This document shows positions 7,861 through 16,182 of a stretch of 26,919 nucleotides of DNA, piece after piece. Under the pieces are notes generated by a model, which was given only the letters and a program-made list of their open reading frames with translations, had not been told where the DNA came from and ran no database searches. The stretch is from Nautiliaceae bacterium (lineage in GTDB: Bacteria > Campylobacterota > Campylobacteria > Campylobacterales > Nautiliaceae): positions 1 to 26,919 of the forward strand of contig JALTBU010000098.1 in assembly GCA_027008345.1 (NCBI GenBank), given 5' to 3'. The first letter of the stretch is position 1. Every line of letters begins with the position of its first letter. A program made the translations under genes and the position numbers.

Positions 7861-9276
7861 TTGAATAAAATTTTAATTTTTGCAGGTGCAAGGGAATCAG
7901 AATTATTAATAAAAAAAATAGTTAATTATCATTTAAATTTAGCTGAATTTCATATAATTTATGAAAATGAAGAGATAATTGCACCCTTCAAAGAAAAAAA
8001 AGAAAATTTATATTTTTATAAAATAAATTTTTTAGCTTATGATTTATACAAAAATCTACTTTATAAAGATTTTAATAAAATTATTATTTTCATTAAACAC
8101 AAACAAGAAGCTGAATTTGTATTAAATAAAGTTAAATTTTCAAAATCCCCTATTCTTTTTGTTAAATTCTGGATGAATTTTGAAAATATCCCTCAAAAAA
8201 ACAATATCGAAATTCTTGATTTACCAGAGATTCTCACAAATAAAATTATAGATTTTTTACCGGGAATTCCACTTTTTGCAAGGGATATCGGACTTGGCAT
8301 TGGAGAAATAATGGAAGTTGAAATTCCAATATTTTCTCCGTTTGCATATAAATCAACCTCATATATCGAAGAGAGATATAATGTAAAAGTAGCAGCTATA
8401 TACAGACAAAATGAACTCAAACAAGTTACCAAAAACACAACTATTTTACCAAATGACAAACTTTTAATAATAGGAGAGCCACAAATTTTAAAAGAACTTT
8501 ATAATCAAATTAGAAAAAATATTGGTTCGTTTCCTCAGCCTTATGGGCAAAACCTTTATCTCTTACTTGATATGAAAAATATGGACAAAAAAGAAATTTC
8601 AGAGCTTCTTAAAAACTCACTTTTTTTACATAGAAAGCTAAAACATAAAAAACTTATTATTACAATCATAAATCCTTCTACTAATATAAAATTATATAAA
8701 CTTTTTAAATTTCCAAATATTGACATTAATACCGACTATCACTTAACTGATTACAAAGAAAAACTTATAAAAGACATAAATGAACTTAATATCGGTCTTG
8801 TAATTACAAATAATTATTTTTTTGAAAAATTTGCACAAACCTTTTATGAAATAAAAAAACCAATATTCAAAAAAGGTATTGAATCTCTTAAAAAATGTCA
8901 AAATTTGACTGTAATTTTGCATCAAAATAATATCAAAAAAATAGCATCAACACTGTTTGATTTATCATATCAACTTGGTATTAAACTCAGATTTTTAAAC
9001 GCAGATCCAGAAAATTCAAATACAGAAACAGTCGAATATATAAAACATCTTGCTAAACTTTTTAATTTTAACAATGTAGAATTCAGTGCAACAAAAGAAA
9101 ATCCTATTATAAAATTAAATAAGGAAAAAAACATATGTATAGCAGAAGCCTTTAAAAAACCTCCTGTTAGCAAAGTTAAACAGATTCTTTTCCCTAAAAT
9201 TGAGCAATCTTATCTTTTACTTAAAAAATTTAATCAGTTTTTAATACCTATTATAAAGGAAGAAAATGAAAGTTAA
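7861..9276 (+). CDS. COG3400-family protein with TrkA_N-like and TrkA_C (RCK) domains
   Basis: This 471-residue soluble protein has an N-terminal Rossmann-like segment (about residues 1-120, opening NKILIFAGA). A TrkA_C/RCK-C domain follows at about 150-215 (ending in the typical NDKLLIIGEPQILKELY). The long C-terminal alpha/beta region (230-471) has no motif I can name. RCK domains usually gate K+ channels or transporters by binding ligands, but no transporter lies nearby. The gene order tgt / this gene / aroB / mscS is the same as in Campylobacter jejuni, where the homologue is uncharacterised. Initiation is at TTG 7861: AAGGG sits 5 nt upstream and the frame gives a natural N-terminus. It overlaps aroB by 11 nt. 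Confidence 0.85.
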   Translation: MNKILIFAGARESELLIKKIVNYHLNLAEFHIIYENEEIIAPFKEKKENLYFYKINFLAYDLYKNLLYKDFNKIIIFIKHKQEAEFVLNKVKFSKSPILFVKFWMNFENIPQKNNIEILDLPEILTNKIIDFLPGIPLFARDIGLGIGEIMEVEIPIFSPFAYKSTSYIEERYNVKVAAIYRQNELKQVTKNTTILPNDKLLIIGEPQILKELYNQIRKNIGSFPQPYGQNLYLLLDMKNMDKKEISELLKNSLFLHRKLKHKKLIITIINPSTNIKLYKLFKFPNIDINTDYHLTDYKEKLIKDINELNIGLVITNNYFFEKFAQTFYEIKKPIFKKGIESLKKCQNLTVILHQNNIKKIASTLFDLSYQLGIKLRFLNADPENSNTETVEYIKHLAKLFNFNNVEFSATKENPIIKLNKEKNICIAEAFKKPPVSKVKQILFPKIEQSYLLLKKFNQFLIPIIKEENES

Positions 9277-10288
9277 TATCAAAACACCTAATAAAACATA
9301 CGATATAATAATTGGCAAACTTCCAGAAATTGAAATTCCTACAAAAACAGCCATTATTACCAATCCGAAAGTTTCAGGACTTCATATAAATTATTTAACA
9401 AACCATTTAAAAACAAAAGAGTTACACATAATTACACTTCCTGATGGGGAAGAATATAAAAATTTTGAAAGTATAAATTATGCACTAGATAGACTTTTTG
9501 ACGCTAAATTTGATAGAAATTCAACTCTTATAGCATTTGGAGGTGGTGTTATAGGAGATATGACAGGTTTTATTGCTTCAATTTTTTTAAGAGGAATAAA
9601 TTTTATACAAATCCCTACAACACTTCTTGCCATGGTTGACAGCTCTGTCGGAGGAAAAACAGGTATAAACAATAAATACGGTAAAAATTTAATAGGCTCT
9701 TTTTATCAGCCGGAAGCTGTATATATCGACACATATTTCCTCTCAACACTTGAAAAAAGAGAATTTGCCGCAGGTATGGCAGAAATAATTAAAATGGCTG
9801 TTATGTTTGATAAAGATTTTTTTGATAAAATTAAAAAAGGTGAATTAAGTTTGGAAGAAATGATAAAAAGAAGCGTAGAAATAAAAGCAAATGTAGTAAA
9901 CCAAGATGAAAAAGAAAGAGGTGTAAGAAGTGTTTTGAATTATGGGCATACATTTGGACATGTAATAGAAAATCTTACAAATTATAAAACATATCTTCAC
10001 GGTGAAGCTGTGGCGATAGGAATGGTAATGGCAAATGAACTCTCATGTGAACTTGGATATTTGAGTAGAAAAGAAGCTGATGAGATTAAAGAAGTTTTAA
10101 AAAAACACGATTTACCGGTAGAATTTAAAATAAAAGATAAAGAAGAATTTTATAATCATTTTTTCCTTGATAAAAAAACAACTGACAATAAAATAAAATT
10201 TATTATTCCAGAAAAAATAGGTAAATATAAAATTGTAGAAAACATTGATAAAAATAAAGTTATAAAAGTATTGGAGAAATTTGAATGA
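9266..10288 (+). CDS. aroB: 3-dehydroquinate synthase AroB
   Basis: AroB converts DAHP to 3-dehydroquinate, step two of the shikimate pathway, using NAD+ and a divalent metal. The 340-residue protein has the NAD-binding GGGVIGDMTGF at about residues 92-102, the PTTLLAMVDSSVGGKTGIN block, the metal-binding region with NYGHTFGHVIE (His ligands) and LHGEAVAIGM. All expected active-site segments are intact. AAGG before the ATG lies in the end of the upstream gene (11-nt overlap), and the stop overlaps the next ATG by 4 nt (ATGA). Confidence 0.96.
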   Translation: MKVNIKTPNKTYDIIIGKLPEIEIPTKTAIITNPKVSGLHINYLTNHLKTKELHIITLPDGEEYKNFESINYALDRLFDAKFDRNSTLIAFGGGVIGDMTGFIASIFLRGINFIQIPTTLLAMVDSSVGGKTGINNKYGKNLIGSFYQPEAVYIDTYFLSTLEKREFAAGMAEIIKMAVMFDKDFFDKIKKGELSLEEMIKRSVEIKANVVNQDEKERGVRSVLNYGHTFGHVIENLTNYKTYLHGEAVAIGMVMANELSCELGYLSRKEADEIKEVLKKHDLPVEFKIKDKEEFYNHFFLDKKTTDNKIKFIIPEKIGKYKIVENIDKNKVIKVLEKFE

Positions 10289-11793
10289 AAAAATTTTTGT
10301 TAATTTTTTCTTTTTTCCTTTTTTTGTTTGGAGAAACCAACGCATCTAATATATCAAAAGAGACAAATAATTCCATTAGTTTAAAAACAATTCAATTTCT
10401 AAAAAACAATCTTTCACAAAATGAGTTTTATATAAAATATCTATCATATCTCCATTATAAAAAACTTGAAAATCAATTAAAAAAATATAGATATTTAGCA
10501 AGAAGAAATCCAAAATATAAAGAAAAATATGAATCTATTAAAACGGAACTTGAACTTTTAAAACAGAATAAAGATATTTTTAAAACAATGATTAACCTTG
10601 AAGAAATTCCTCCCCCTCCAACAATAAACAATCCTTTTGAAATATTTAACGCAATATCATATGAAAAAAAACTGAAAAATATAATCGATACAAATAAACT
10701 AAATTATAATAATTTTTTAAATACTTATGAAAAATTAAAAAAGTTATATGAAGAAGAACAAAAAGCAAAAATAAAAGACAATATGCTTTTAAAAGCTTTA
10801 AATGATTTTGAAATGATAAAAAATGTATATGAAACTAAACTTGATTCAATAGTATCACAAGCCAATATTTATAAATCTGAAATTGAAGAACAGATTAAAA
10901 AAGAAATAAACAAATTAATTACATTAGCAATTTTAATAGCTTTAAGTATCTTGTTTTTCACATTTATAAAATTTGTTATTAAAAAATATGTAAAAGATGA
11001 ATCTGTTTATATTGCAAATAAAATAATAAATTTTATAAACCTTTCTGTAATTATTGTAATAATTTCATTTTTTTATATAAACAATGCGACATATCTTATT
11101 ACTATTTTAGGATTTGCATCTGCCGGTATTGCAATTGCAATGAAAGACTGGTTTATGAATATATTCGGATGGTTTGTCATAATGACAAGCGGCAGTTTTA
11201 AGGTAGGAGACAGAATAAAAATATATATGCAAAACGGCAATGTAAAAATTGTTGGAGATGTTATTGACATAACACTTACAAAAATAGTAATTTATGAAGA
11301 TGTAACACTGACAACCTATCTTTATAATAGAAGAGCCGGAAGAATTGTATTTATTCCAAATAATATCATTTTTACACAACCTGTTTTTAATTACACACAT
11401 TATGGTTTATCCACTGTATGGGATGGAATAGATATTACAATAACATTTGATTCAAATTATAAAAAAGCTGTTTATCTGGCAAAAGAAATTGTAAATAAAT
11501 ATTCAAAAGGTTATACAGACATTACAAAAAGAAGAATTAAAAAGCTTAAAAATTTTTATAATATAAAAACATCAAATGTTGAACCGAGAATTTTTACATT
11601 TATAGAGGAAAATGGAATAAGAATCAGTTGCTGGTATCTTAATAATTATGCGCCTTTGAATCTTAGAAGTACAATTTCAGCAGAAATACTTGATGCCTTT
11701 AATAAAGAAGAAGATATTAACATAGCATATCCTACATATACAATTATAAAGAGAGAAGATGAAAAACTTAGCGAAACTCAAATACCTCTATAA
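10285..11793 (+). CDS. MscS-family mechanosensitive ion channel with large periplasmic N-terminus
   Basis: This 502-residue inner-membrane channel resembles the Campylobacter protein next to aroB. It has a Sec signal peptide at residues 1-21 (MKKFLLIFSFFLFLFG...NA), then a charged, probably coiled-coil periplasmic region (about 30-205), and three membrane segments at about 211-231, 247-266 and 270-300. The pore-lining third segment, GFASAGIAIAMKDW, is Ala/Gly rich as in MscS. It is followed by the conserved beta domain (GSFKVGDRIKI) and a C-terminal alpha/beta vestibule. Role: release of solutes during hypo-osmotic shock. A short insert between the beta strands (YNRRAGRIVFIPN) contains the usual (V/I)-x-IPN motif. 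Coupled to aroB by ATGA. Its 3' end overlaps the glycosylase gene by 35 nt. Confidence 0.9.
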   Translation: MKKFLLIFSFFLFLFGETNASNISKETNNSISLKTIQFLKNNLSQNEFYIKYLSYLHYKKLENQLKKYRYLARRNPKYKEKYESIKTELELLKQNKDIFKTMINLEEIPPPPTINNPFEIFNAISYEKKLKNIIDTNKLNYNNFLNTYEKLKKLYEEEQKAKIKDNMLLKALNDFEMIKNVYETKLDSIVSQANIYKSEIEEQIKKEINKLITLAILIALSILFFTFIKFVIKKYVKDESVYIANKIINFINLSVIIVIISFFYINNATYLITILGFASAGIAIAMKDWFMNIFGWFVIMTSGSFKVGDRIKIYMQNGNVKIVGDVIDITLTKIVIYEDVTLTTYLYNRRAGRIVFIPNNIIFTQPVFNYTHYGLSTVWDGIDITITFDSNYKKAVYLAKEIVNKYSKGYTDITKRRIKKLKNFYNIKTSNVEPRIFTFIEENGIRISCWYLNNYAPLNLRSTISAEILDAFNKEEDINIAYPTYTIIKREDEKLSETQIPL

Positions 11794-12403
11794 ACTCAAA
11801 GTTTCAGGGGTGGAATATTTTGAAGGATTTGAGAGTAAAGATACAGATATTAAAATGCCAAACGAACTTGAAGAACTTGAAAAAATATGTAAAAACTGTA
11901 CGTTGTGTGATCTTGCCAAAACAAGAACGAATGTCGTTTTTGGAGAAGGGAATCCAAATGCAAAATTAATGTTTATAGGAGAAGGTCCTGGGGAGATGGA
12001 AGATAAGACAGGAAGACCGTTTGTCGGAAGAGCTGGAAAGCTTCTTACAAAAATAATAAATACCGTATTAGAACTGCAAAGAAGTGATGTTTATATAGCA
12101 AACATAGTAAAATGCAGACCACCAAACAACAGAGTTCCTACAATCGAAGAAGCACAAACCTGTAAACCGTATCTTTTAAAACAAATTGAAATAATAAATC
12201 CCCAAATCCTTGTATGTCTTGGCAAAACGGCTTTTATGTATCTACTTGAAAGTGATATGCCAATAAGTAAAGTGAGAGGACAAATTTTTGAATATAAAGG
12301 GAAAAAAGTGATTCCTACATACCATCCAAGTTTTCTTTTAAGAAACCCGAGTGCCAAAAAAGAGAGTTACAAAGATTTTTTACTCATAAAGAGTCTGTTA
12401 TGA
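11759..12403 (+). CDS. family 4 uracil-DNA glycosylase (Fe-S, thermophile type)
   Basis: It removes uracil from DNA after cytosine deamination or misincorporation. The 214-residue protein has the family 4 active site GEGPGEMED at residues 74-82 and the second motif HPSFLLRNP at 189-197. The four [4Fe-4S] ligands are C44-x2-C47, C119 and C135; the 16-residue spacing of the last pair is the same as in characterised thermophilic enzymes. Family 4 enzymes are common in thermophiles, which fits a vent organism. The chosen ATG lies 35 nt inside mscS, after a GAGAG purine run; a start further in would delete the N-terminal helix. The stop overlaps the next gene by 4 nt (ATGA). Confidence 0.92.
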   Translation: MKNLAKLKYLYKLKVSGVEYFEGFESKDTDIKMPNELEELEKICKNCTLCDLAKTRTNVVFGEGNPNAKLMFIGEGPGEMEDKTGRPFVGRAGKLLTKIINTVLELQRSDVYIANIVKCRPPNNRVPTIEEAQTCKPYLLKQIEIINPQILVCLGKTAFMYLLESDMPISKVRGQIFEYKGKKVIPTYHPSFLLRNPSAKKESYKDFLLIKSLL

Positions 12404-13551
12404 AAAAATTACTGTTAATCATACTTAGTGTCTTTTTATTTGCTGATACAAATCCTTTTGAATCAGAACAAAATATAACCGAAAAACCAAAAGAAATAAA
12501 TGGAATAATAATTTATAATCTGCCTGTAATAGAAGAAAATCAAACACATAAAACACTAATAATTAAAGCTACTTCCAATGAAAAAAATGAAACAAATGAA
12601 TCCAATATTACTTCTGGAGAAACAAATGCGACATATGAAGAAATTTTTGCAAATTCTATAAAAACAGTTAAACCTTCACTTGATGTTGCCGTCGTTATAG
12701 ATAAAAAACTTTTCAAGCCATATCTGCTTTCCATAATAAATTCTTTAAATTCATATTTTATTTATAAAAAAGTAGATTTTAATCTCTCTATTTATGATAT
12801 TAATGAAACAAATGATGCTTTAAAACATAAAAATATTATTTTTTATACTTACAATACCAACATTTTAAATTCTCTTTCAATGTATAATCAAAATAATTTT
12901 TATTTTCCAATGATAAATAAAGATGATACAGAAATAAACACAACAAATTTTTATTTTGGAGGAATTGATTATAAATCTCAATTAAACAAATTAAGTGAAC
13001 TTATCGCACAAGACAATAACATAATAGCTATAAACGATGGAACTTTAATATCTCAAAAATTATTTGCAACAGAATCTCAGTATTTTGAAATTACACCTAT
13101 TGGATTCCAAGAAATAAATTATGGAAATTTAAATGATTCATATGTTTTTTTAAATACTTCACCTCAAAAAAGCGTACAAGTTTTATCTGATCTTTATTAT
13201 AAAAACATAAATCCAAAACTAATTTTATCTACTCAAATAAATTATTCACCAATATTAATAGCCTTAACTCAAAAAGAAGCACTTAATAAATTAATTGTAG
13301 CAAATTCAATAATAAATCCACCCTTAGAGCTCACTGAGATTAATAAACTTTTATCAAGTGATATTAAATTTAATTGGCTTAATTATTCGGCTTCTGTTTT
13401 ATGTAATAAAATATATAATAAATTTAGCGAAGGAGATAAATATTTTATGAATGATTTTTCCTTATATATGTTTAATAATCAAATAAATTTTAAAACAAAA
13501 CTTTATCAAGTAGTTTTTAAAGCCTTCAAAGAAATATATTTTCTCCCTTGA
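12400..13551 (+). CDS. exported protein, resembles type I periplasmic-binding fold
   Basis: This 383-residue protein begins with a Sec signal (MKKLLLIILSVFLFA). It has no lipobox Cys, so it is probably periplasmic rather than a lipoprotein. Residues 20-90 are a low-complexity Asn/Thr/Glu linker. From about residue 92 the pattern is alternating strands and helices: LDVAVVIDKKLFKPYLLSII, NIIFYTYNTNIL, FYFGGIDYKSQLNKLSELI, NIIAINDG, YVFLNTSPQKSVQVLSDLYY, LIVANSI. This looks like the two-lobe fold of LpoA- and LivJ-type proteins, but I recognise no named family and see no enzyme motif. It is coupled to the glycosylase gene by ATGA. Base composition matches its neighbours. Confidence 0.8.
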   Translation: MKKLLLIILSVFLFADTNPFESEQNITEKPKEINGIIIYNLPVIEENQTHKTLIIKATSNEKNETNESNITSGETNATYEEIFANSIKTVKPSLDVAVVIDKKLFKPYLLSIINSLNSYFIYKKVDFNLSIYDINETNDALKHKNIIFYTYNTNILNSLSMYNQNNFYFPMINKDDTEINTTNFYFGGIDYKSQLNKLSELIAQDNNIIAINDGTLISQKLFATESQYFEITPIGFQEINYGNLNDSYVFLNTSPQKSVQVLSDLYYKNINPKLILSTQINYSPILIALTQKEALNKLIVANSIINPPLELTEINKLLSSDIKFNWLNYSASVLCNKIYNKFSEGDKYFMNDFSLYMFNNQINFKTKLYQVVFKAFKEIYFLP

Positions 13552-13574
13552 TTTTTTTATTTTAATTTATTTGT

Positions 13575-13580
13575 TATAAT
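13575..13580 (+). promoter_or_regulatory. -10 element of metE
   Basis: TATAAT preceded by TGT (extended -10), 20 nt before the metE ATG; predicted leader about 14 nt. The 14-mer ATTTGTTATAATTT is repeated exactly at the metK promoter (16089-16102). Confidence 0.65.
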
Positions 13581-13600
13581 TTCGCCAAAAAAGGATACAA

Positions 13601-15844
13601 ATGGCTACTTACGTAATCGGGTTCCCAAGAATTGGAGAACAAAGAGAGCTAAAAAAAGCACTTGAAGCTTATTGGGCGGGGAAAATTTCTCAGGATGAAC
13701 TTACAACAACTGCAAGTGACCTAAGAAAAAGACACTGGATTTATCAAAAAAATGCCGGCATTGATATGATCAGTATAAATGATTTCAGTTTTTATGACAA
13801 TATGCTTGATACAACGGTTATATTAAATGCAGTACCCGAAAGATATAGAGATATAGAAAATTGTATGGACAGATATTTTGCAATGGCAAGAGGTGATGCA
13901 AACCATAAAGCTATGGAAATGACAAAATGGTTTAATACAAACTATCATTATATTGTACCTGAACTTAATGAAAATATGGAATTCAAAGCCAACACAGAAA
14001 AAATAAAACAAGAATTGAACGAAGCAAAAGAGCTTGGGATCACTCCTAAAATAAATCTTATAGGACCTATCACTTATGTAAGACTTAGTAAAGTTGAAGG
14101 TAATGCAGATAAAATTATTGAAAAATTAATCCCAGTATATAAAGAAATTATAAATGAATTTAAAGACTATAAAATTCAAATGGATGAACCTTATTTTGTA
14201 ACAAATCCGACATCAAAAGATCTTGAACTTTTAGAAAAAGTTTATAATGAGCTTGCAAAAGATGCTAATATTTATGTAGCAACATATTTTGAACATTCAA
14301 ACGAAGCAAATGAAGTACTTGCCAAAACTCCAATTAAAGGAATGTTTTTAGATTTTGTTGCAGGTGAAGAAAACAAAATCAAAGCTCTTGTAGATGCAGG
14401 AAAAGAAGTTGGAATTGGAATTGTAAATGGTAGAAATGTTTGGGTTAATGATATTGAAAAATCAGCTGAGTTTGTAAAAGGTTTAACTGAAACTGTTGAT
14501 AGTAATAAAATCCACATTGGAAGCAGTTGTTCATTATTACATGTACCATACACACTTAAATATGAAACAAAAATGGATGAAGATATTAAATCTTGGATAA
14601 GCTACGCACTTGAAAAACTTGATGAAATAAGAGTTATTAATAAACTTGTTAAAAATGAAGAATTAAGTGAAAATGACAAAGAAGTTCTTGAAGGAAACAA
14701 AGTAGCAATTTCTACAAGAAAAACTTCTAATAAAATTCATGATCCAATTGTTCAAGATAGAGTAAGTAATTTAACAGAAAAAGATAAACACAGAAGTATG
14801 CCATTTGAAGAGAGAATTAAACTTCAACATGAAAATTTAAAATACCCTATTTTACCAACTACAACAATAGGAAGTTTCCCACAAACTCCTGAACTTAGAA
14901 AATTAAGAAGAGATTACAAAAATGGTGTAATTAGCGAAGAAGAATATAAAACACAAATCAAAGAAATGATTAAAGATGCTGTAAAATTCCAAGAAGAAAT
15001 AGACCTTGATGTTTTGGTTCATGGCGAATTCGAGAGAAACGATATGGTTGAATATTTCGGTGAACAATTAAACGGTGTTGCATTTTCTCAAAATGGATGG
15101 GTTCAAAGCTATGGAAGCAGATGTGTTAAACCTCCTCTAATTTATGGAGATGTAAGTAGACCAAAAGATATGACAGTTGAATGGATAACTTACGCTCAAA
15201 GTTTAACTGACAGACCAATGAAAGGAATGCTAACAGGACCTGTTACAATGCTTAACTGGTCTTTTGTAAGAGATGACCAAAGCAAAAGAACTACGGCTTA
15301 TCAAATGGCAATTGCAATAAGAGATGAAGTAGAAGCACTTGAAGCAGCTGGAATAAAAGTAATTCAAGTTGATGAAGCAGCACTTAGAGAAGGCTATCCT
15401 TTAAGAAACGAAAAAAGATCTGAATATGAAGATTGGGCAATTACAAGTTTTAGAATCACTACATCAAGCGTAAAACCTGAAACTCAAATTCACACTCATA
15501 TGTGTTATTCAGAATTTAGTGATATTATGGACGCCATTGAAGATATGGATGCTGATGTTATTTCTATTGAAAATGCAAGAAGTGATAATTCTCTACTTAA
15601 AATCTTTAAAGAAAGAGGATATAAAGGTGAAATCGGCCCTGGTGTATATGATATTCATAGTCCAAGAATTCCTTCAACAGAAGAAATGGTAGAACAAATT
15701 AATGCAATTCTTGAAGTTTTACCTGCTGAAAAAGTATGGGTAAATCCTGATTGTGGTCTTAAAACAAGAAAATGGGAAGAAGTTAAACCAAGTCTTAAAA
15801 ATATGGTAGAAGCTGCTAAAGAAGTCAGAGCCAAACTTAAATAA
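13601..15844 (+). CDS. metE: cobalamin-independent methionine synthase MetE
   Basis: MetE transfers the methyl group of 5-methyltetrahydropteroyl-triglutamate to homocysteine, making methionine without B12. The 747-residue length is normal. The N-terminal barrel starts YVIGFPRIGEQRELKKALEAYW. The C-terminal catalytic barrel begins at about residue 423 (PTTTIGSFPQT), and the zinc ligands are H633 and C635 in HTHMC plus C718 in NPDCGLKTR, with a Glu from the IENARSD segment. It has a short leader with AAGGA before the ATG. It shares 1 nt (TAATG) with the following small gene and lies upstream of metK, so consecutive steps of methionine and SAM synthesis are adjacent. Confidence 0.97.
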   Translation: MATYVIGFPRIGEQRELKKALEAYWAGKISQDELTTTASDLRKRHWIYQKNAGIDMISINDFSFYDNMLDTTVILNAVPERYRDIENCMDRYFAMARGDANHKAMEMTKWFNTNYHYIVPELNENMEFKANTEKIKQELNEAKELGITPKINLIGPITYVRLSKVEGNADKIIEKLIPVYKEIINEFKDYKIQMDEPYFVTNPTSKDLELLEKVYNELAKDANIYVATYFEHSNEANEVLAKTPIKGMFLDFVAGEENKIKALVDAGKEVGIGIVNGRNVWVNDIEKSAEFVKGLTETVDSNKIHIGSSCSLLHVPYTLKYETKMDEDIKSWISYALEKLDEIRVINKLVKNEELSENDKEVLEGNKVAISTRKTSNKIHDPIVQDRVSNLTEKDKHRSMPFEERIKLQHENLKYPILPTTTIGSFPQTPELRKLRRDYKNGVISEEEYKTQIKEMIKDAVKFQEEIDLDVLVHGEFERNDMVEYFGEQLNGVAFSQNGWVQSYGSRCVKPPLIYGDVSRPKDMTVEWITYAQSLTDRPMKGMLTGPVTMLNWSFVRDDQSKRTTAYQMAIAIRDEVEALEAAGIKVIQVDEAALREGYPLRNEKRSEYEDWAITSFRITTSSVKPETQIHTHMCYSEFSDIMDAIEDMDADVISIENARSDNSLLKIFKERGYKGEIGPGVYDIHSPRIPSTEEMVEQINAILEVLPAEKVWVNPDCGLKTRKWEEVKPSLKNMVEAAKEVRAKLK

Positions 15845-16089
15845 TGAAAAAACTTCTTTTTTTCTTTCCTTTATTTTTATTTGCATATTTTTATCCTCTA
15901 AATTATAAATTTGTATTTATGAGAAATTGTATGCAAAATTCTTCTCTTAATAACAAATACAAATACTGCAATTGTGTATTTGAAAAAATAAAAGAAACCT
16001 ATCCTTATGATTATTTTATCTATCATTCATCTGATGCTGATGTATTATCTAAAATAGCTGTTTTTTCAAAAGAATGTTTATATAAATAA
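15844..16089 (+). CDS. small exported four-cysteine protein between metE and metK
   Basis: This 81-residue protein starts with a hydrophobic N-terminal segment (residues 1-16, MKKLLFFFPLFLFAYF) that acts as a Sec signal or an anchor. The mature part is about 60 residues with four cysteines at 29, 42, 44 and 78. The arrangement RNC-x12-CNC-x2-FEKIKETYP is reminiscent of small periplasmic proteins in which a Cys pair brackets two helices. I know no function for it. The start overlaps the metE stop (TAATG), so it is probably co-expressed with metE. With four Cys in an exported protein, two disulfides are likely. It is not related in sequence to methionine enzymes. Confidence 0.75.
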   Translation: MKKLLFFFPLFLFAYFYPLNYKFVFMRNCMQNSSLNNKYKYCNCVFEKIKETYPYDYFIYHSSDADVLSKIAVFSKECLYK

Positions 16090-16094
16090 TTTGT

Positions 16095-16100
16095 TATAAT
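16095..16100 (+). promoter_or_regulatory. -10 element of metK
   Basis: TATAAT with an upstream TGT, just after the stop of the small Cys gene. Transcription would start near 16107, at the foot of the leader hairpin. Confidence 0.65.
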
Positions 16101-16104
16101 TTTT

Positions 16105-16165
16105 TTTACATATTCTTGTCTTTTGAAAATGCTAGATTAGTATTTTCAAAATAGGAGTATGTAAA
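16105..16165 (+). promoter_or_regulatory. long two-part hairpin in the metK leader
   Basis: The outer arms TTTACATATTC (16105-16115) and GAGTATGTAAA (16155-16165) pair over 11 bp including one G-U. The inner arms TTTTGAAAATGCT (16121-16133) and AGTATTTTCAAAA (16139-16151) pair over 13 bp including one G-U. They leave a 5-nt loop (AGATT) and an asymmetric 5/3-nt internal loop (TTGTC/TAG). No T-run follows on either strand, so it is not an intrinsic terminator. The ribosome binding site (AAAAGGAAG, 16171-16179) lies outside the stem. Both G-U pairs favour the plus-strand RNA. Function is unknown: possible RNA switch, protein site or 5'-end stabiliser. Confidence 0.6.
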
Positions 16166-16182
16166 TTAACAAAAGGAAGAAA

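Noticed and set aside
10112..10345. Minus-strand frame rich in Phe/Lys opposite the aroB-mscS junction
   Set aside because: Typical shadow of A-rich coding and a signal peptide; no initiation site.
12540..12734. Minus-strand frame opposite the exported protein gene
   Set aside because: Shadow of the Asn/Thr/Glu-rich linker; no start signals.
16105..16165. metK leader hairpin as a rho-independent terminator of metE
   Set aside because: No T-run follows on the plus strand, and the promoter for metK lies upstream of the stem rather than downstream.
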